From positions 208,659 through 272,658 of the forward strand of contig CP060500.1 of NCBI GenBank assembly GCA_024760525.1: a DNA stretch of 64,000 bases, given 5' to 3'. The position numbers and the translations under genes were made by a program. Origin of the DNA: Nitrospira sp. GTDB taxonomy: Bacteria; Nitrospirota; Nitrospiria; Nitrospirales; Nitrospiraceae. This document shows positions 60,780 through 64,000 of this stretch, piece after piece (within the stretch, counting starts at the first letter, position 1; each line of letters starts with the position of its first letter). Below the pieces are notes generated by a model. That model made no database searches. It saw only the letters and a program-made list of their open reading frames with translations, and was not told the origin of the DNA.

Positions 60780-62846
60780 ATGCAACAACTGGGTATGTTT
60801 GGCCAGACTCCTGCGCCTCGCCAGCCACAACCGCGTGTTCTTCCACAACTTCCCCCGGACGTCCTGACGACCATTGCAGACCCGCTTGCCCTCAACCCTG
60901 AACAACTGGCCGTTGTCCGTGCCCCGCTCGGCCCCCTCTTGGTCATCGCCGGAGCCGGGAGCGGAAAAACCAAAGTCCTGGTCCGTCGCACCGCTTGGCT
61001 CATCGCATCCGGCATCCACCCACATCAGATCCTCCTCATTACGTTTACACGGAAAGCGGCACAGCAAATGCTCAGCCGTGTCCAAGAGATTACACCCCTC
61101 CCTCGCTTCAAAGTCCATGGCGGGACATTCCACAGTCAGGCCGCGACCTGGCTGAAAAAGCACGGTTCCGCGATCGGCGTGAACCCACGCTTCACCATCC
61201 TCGATGACGCTGAGAGTGCCAGCCTGCTCCATCTGTTAGCCAGCAAACAACGGCTCACCGGCATCAAAGGATTCCCCTCCAAACGCACTCTCCAATCGAT
61301 CTATGGGCACGCCGCCAACAGCATGACCCCTATCGAGAAGACGATCGAACAACATTTTCCCCACTACGGCGCCTACACCACACCGATCGAAACCCTGCAT
61401 CGCCTCTTTCGCGATACCAAATGGGCCCAACAGCGATTCGATTACGACGATCTCCTCCTCCTCGTTCATCGGATACTCACGGAACACCCCCACAATGCCG
61501 CCGGCCTGGCGCATCGCTACCGCGCCATTCTGGTCGACGAATACCAAGACACGACACGTCTCCAAGCTGAACTTGTCCGCCACTTGGGCGCCGCACACCA
61601 GAACATTCTCGTCGTGGGCGATGACGCACAGTCCATCTATGCGTTTAGGTCCGCAGACGTCCGCAACATGCAAGAATTTGCGTTCCACTTCCCCACCGTC
61701 ACCGTCCACACGCTCATCCGGAACTACCGCAGCTCCACCCCCATCGTGCATCTCGCCAACAAAGTGATCGAAGGTGCGCCTCATCTGCATCCCAAAACAT
61801 TACTCGCCCAACGCGAATCACAGCACAGGCCCCAACTCATTCAATGCCCCGATGAATCCACACAAAGCGCGTATGTCATTCAACAAATCCGAGTCATGCA
61901 GCAGCACGGACTCGGATTACACCGGATCGCCATTCTCTTTCGGTCATCGGCCCATTCCTACGATCTCGAAACGGCCCTCTCCCGCCACCGTCTCCCCTTT
62001 ATGAAATATGGGGGGCTCGTACTCACGGAGACCGCACACGTCAAAGACTTCATCGCCTATCTCACGGTTGCGTGCCGGCCCACCGATCGAACCTCCTGGC
62101 AGCGGCTCTTACTGTTAATCGACCGTATTGGCCCGGCCACAGCCGAGCAACTCATCACCACCATCAAACAGGCCCCGCGCCCATTAGACGTCCTTCGACG
62201 CGATACGAGTGCTGCCCAACACGACCTACACCAATTGACACACGTCCTTACCCAACTGAATGACGAGGCGATTCCCCTCTCTCTTCGGCTCCAAGCCGTG
62301 CTCGATCATTATGCGATACCCCTCAAACGCCACTACCCTGACGACATGCGCGAACGACAGGCCGAGCTCGCCTTCTTGGTCCGCGGGTATCAAGATCTCC
62401 CGAACCTGAACGACGTCCTCGAAGCCATTCACAACTCCGGCCATTCCACCCGATCCGACGCGGTCCAACATCCCAGCGACACCTTGGTCCTCTCCACCAT
62501 TCATTCCGCCAAAGGCCTCGAATGGGACGCGGTGTTGATCATCAACGTGGCAGACGGACAACTGCCACACAACCGCAGCTTCAAAGACCCCGCTGCCATC
62601 GAAGAAGAACGTCGATTGCTCTATGTCGCCATTACCCGGCCACGCTACCGACTCTGGCTCTTGTATCCAACCCTGAGCGTAAGCGCCCCCGGTCTCCAAT
62701 CGACTACCCGCGTATCCCGCTTTCTCCAATCCCTTGATGAGACCCTCTTCGACCACGTGCAACTCACCGCTGCGGTCCGACGCGGAGGCCCCCTCCTTCA
62801 GGGCGGGGAGGAGAGCCGGTCTCCCGAGGCCACACCCTGGCCGTAA
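60780..62846 (+). CDS. UvrD/Rep-type SF1 helicase, C-terminus replaced by a TnpB element
   Basis: This 688-residue protein starts at the ATG at 60780; upstream codons belong to the TnpB right end. Motif I AGAGSGKTKVL, Ia TFTRKAA, II VDEYQDTTR, III GDDAQSIYAFR, IV IRNYRSS, V STIHSAKGLEWDAV and VI VAITRPR are all present. It unwinds DNA 3'-5'. From about residue 668 (RGGPLLQGGEES) the frame is the left end of the element at 62784. All motifs remain, so activity may survive. Confidence 0.88.
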   Translation: MQQLGMFGQTPAPRQPQPRVLPQLPPDVLTTIADPLALNPEQLAVVRAPLGPLLVIAGAGSGKTKVLVRRTAWLIASGIHPHQILLITFTRKAAQQMLSRVQEITPLPRFKVHGGTFHSQAATWLKKHGSAIGVNPRFTILDDAESASLLHLLASKQRLTGIKGFPSKRTLQSIYGHAANSMTPIEKTIEQHFPHYGAYTTPIETLHRLFRDTKWAQQRFDYDDLLLLVHRILTEHPHNAAGLAHRYRAILVDEYQDTTRLQAELVRHLGAAHQNILVVGDDAQSIYAFRSADVRNMQEFAFHFPTVTVHTLIRNYRSSTPIVHLANKVIEGAPHLHPKTLLAQRESQHRPQLIQCPDESTQSAYVIQQIRVMQQHGLGLHRIAILFRSSAHSYDLETALSRHRLPFMKYGGLVLTETAHVKDFIAYLTVACRPTDRTSWQRLLLLIDRIGPATAEQLITTIKQAPRPLDVLRRDTSAAQHDLHQLTHVLTQLNDEAIPLSLRLQAVLDHYAIPLKRHYPDDMRERQAELAFLVRGYQDLPNLNDVLEAIHNSGHSTRSDAVQHPSDTLVLSTIHSAKGLEWDAVLIINVADGQLPHNRSFKDPAAIEEERRLLYVAITRPRYRLWLLYPTLSVSAPGLQSTTRVSRFLQSLDETLFDHVQLTAAVRRGGPLLQGGEESRSPEATPWP

Positions 62847-62848
62847 TA
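62842..62848 (+). promoter_or_regulatory. CGTAATA motif before tnpB copy 4
   Basis: Same position as in copy 2: 1 base before the first ATG and 7 before the second. It belongs to the element itself. Confidence 0.35.
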
Positions 62849-62849
62849 G

Positions 62850-64000
62850 ATGATTATGATAAAACACCGCTGGACCTTTAGAGCCTATCCCACACCCACT
62901 CAAGCCCAACACTTGGCCCGGACGTTCGGCTGTGTGCGCTATGTCTACAATTGGGCCCTGCACCTCCGTTCCGAGGCCTTTCGTGTTCATCAACAGACGC
63001 TTGGCTACGCAGAGACCGACCGGCGGCTGACGCACCTCAAACGGCAGCCCGACACCGTGTGGCTGCAAGAGGTCAGTTGTGTCCCACTCCAACAGGCGCT
63101 CCGGGATCTGCAAACAGCCTTCGTGAATTTCTTCGACAAACGCGCCGCCTATCCACAGTTCAAGAAAAAGAGCCGCCGGCAGTCAGCCAACTACACCGCT
63201 CGTGGCTTCTCGTTTGATCCGACCAGCAAAATCCTGTCGTTGGCAAAGCTCGGGGTGCTCACGGTGAAATGGTCGCGCAACGTCATCCCCATGCCCTCCT
63301 CGGTCAGAGTGATCAAGACGACCACTGGCAAATACTTTGTCTCGCTGGTGGTCGACGTGGCCCCTGTCTCGTGGCCCAAGTCCGGCCAGGCGGTGGGCAT
63401 TGATTTCGGTGTCACGCACTTGGCCACACTCAGCACTGGGGAAACGATTGACAACCCACGCCATGCCGAACGACAACAGCGCACGCTCCGGGTTCTCCAG
63501 CAACGGCTCAGTCGCGCCCAGAAGGGTAGCCGACGACGAGCCCGTGCACGCCACCGGCTGGCGGTGGCCCATGAGCGGATTCGGAACGCCAGACAGGATA
63601 CGCTCCAGAAACTGACGACCCTGCTCGTCAAACGCTTCGATACGCTCTACGTCGAAGACCTCAATCTCAGGGGGATGGTCCAAAACCACGCCATCGCCCG
63701 CGTGTTGAGTGATGCCGCGATCGGCTCCGCCATCCGATTGCTCGAAGACAAGGCGGCCCGCTACGGGAAAACGGTCGTCACAATCGATCGCTTCTTTCCC
63801 TCAAGCAAGACCTGCTCGGCGTGCCGGCATGTGCTGGATACATTACCCTTGGCGGTCCGGGCCTGGACCTGTCCCACCTGTGGGACAGCTCATGACCGGG
63901 ATCTCAATGCGGCGAAGAACCTTGTGGCGGCCGGGCAGGCCGCAGCTGCGCATGGAGCTGGGAGAAGCCCTCGTCGCCTCGCGCGACGAGGCACCCGGCG
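62850..64000 (+). CDS. tnpB: TnpB RNA-guided nuclease (copy 4, partial at right edge)
   Basis: At least 383 codons without a stop, starting MIMIKHRWTF. RuvC-I, RuvC-II (LYVEDLNLRGM), the zinc ribbon (CSACRHV, CPTCGTAH) and RuvC-III (DRDLNAAKNL) are intact. The sequence is identical to copy 2 in long blocks but differs strongly at about 63110-63310 and 63760-63930, a mosaic pattern. The frame continues beyond the window. Confidence 0.9.
   Translation, partial: MIMIKHRWTFRAYPTPTQAQHLARTFGCVRYVYNWALHLRSEAFRVHQQTLGYAETDRRLTHLKRQPDTVWLQEVSCVPLQQALRDLQTAFVNFFDKRAAYPQFKKKSRRQSANYTARGFSFDPTSKILSLAKLGVLTVKWSRNVIPMPSSVRVIKTTTGKYFVSLVVDVAPVSWPKSGQAVGIDFGVTHLATLSTGETIDNPRHAERQQRTLRVLQQRLSRAQKGSRRRARARHRLAVAHERIRNARQDTLQKLTTLLVKRFDTLYVEDLNLRGMVQNHAIARVLSDAAIGSAIRLLEDKAARYGKTVVTIDRFFPSSKTCSACRHVLDTLPLAVRAWTCPTCGTAHDRDLNAAKNLVAAGQAAAAHGAGRSPRRLARRGTR

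Larger units (their letters stand above)
62784..64000 (+). mobile_element. IS605-type element carrying TnpB only (copy 4, cut by window edge)
   Basis: The left end is identical to that of copy 2 over several hundred bases, including the hairpin AGGCCCCCTCCTTCAGGGCG. The right end lies outside the window. Insertion replaced the 3' end of the helicase gene. Confidence 0.75.

Noticed and set aside
1..64000. tRNA or rRNA genes
   Set aside because: I found no cloverleaf-like or rRNA-like stretch by eye; a covariance-model scan would settle it.

Overview
The window is bacterial DNA, most likely from Nitrospira or a close relative in Nitrospirota. This is inferred from gene style (small HhH/ComEA-like protein, PilZ protein, SRAP-UmuDC cassette), not proven. 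It has three zones. (1) Positions 1-4020 hold a minus-strand DNA-repair and small-gene block: AP2-like protein, HhH protein, UmuC, UmuD and an SRAP (HMCES/YedK) protein with its promoter. (2) Positions 4020-15110 are a mixed accessory region with large non-coding gaps. Its genes encode a CHAT-domain protease-like protein, a coiled-coil membrane protein, a multi-membrane signal-peptidase homologue with Arg at the catalytic Lys position, a secreted GH19-like hydrolase, a GlxA-type regulator divergent from an ABM-domain protein, and SnoaL-like and NmrA-like proteins. The gaps hold dispersed repeats, two attC-like sites, an IS21-like terminal-repeat remnant, a 149-bp MITE, and copies of the SRAP promoter region at both edges.

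(3) From 15118 to the right edge lies a conjugative element. The minus strand (47213 down to 15118) encodes an almost complete F-type type IV secretion system: TraA, L, E, K, B, a DsbC-like protein, V, C, an S26 peptidase, a TrbC-TraW fusion, U, F, H, G and N. A lytic transglycosylase and several small membrane proteins accompany it. The plus-strand block at 24275-27147 (two lipoproteins and a toxin-antitoxin pair) interrupts it. The right arm (47872-64000, mostly plus strand) holds a Cas4/RecB-like nuclease, a Gp3-like recombination directionality factor homologue, an XRE regulator, a sigma region 2-like protein, a ParB-like coiled-coil protein, a winged-helix protein and a UvrD-type helicase. 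Four TnpB genes and one IscB gene (RNA-guided nucleases of IS200/IS605-like elements) are inserted among them, with no TnpA transposase in the window. No relaxase or TraD coupling protein was recognised.

The most notable feature is a private transcription kit: a NusA paralogue lacking the RNA-polymerase-binding N-terminus (23164-23793), a NusG/RfaH-like protein (17954-18364) and a region-2-only sigma-like protein (54315-55256). A recurrent motif, CGTAATA, lies just upstream of many genes of the element in the matching orientation. Together these suggest, by inference, a dedicated promoter and antitermination system for the long transfer operon. A perfect 12-bp hairpin directly behind the pilin gene would be a natural control point. 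A second theme is that IscB/TnpB elements and their deletion derivatives sit in short gaps of the operons without destroying the reading frames around them.
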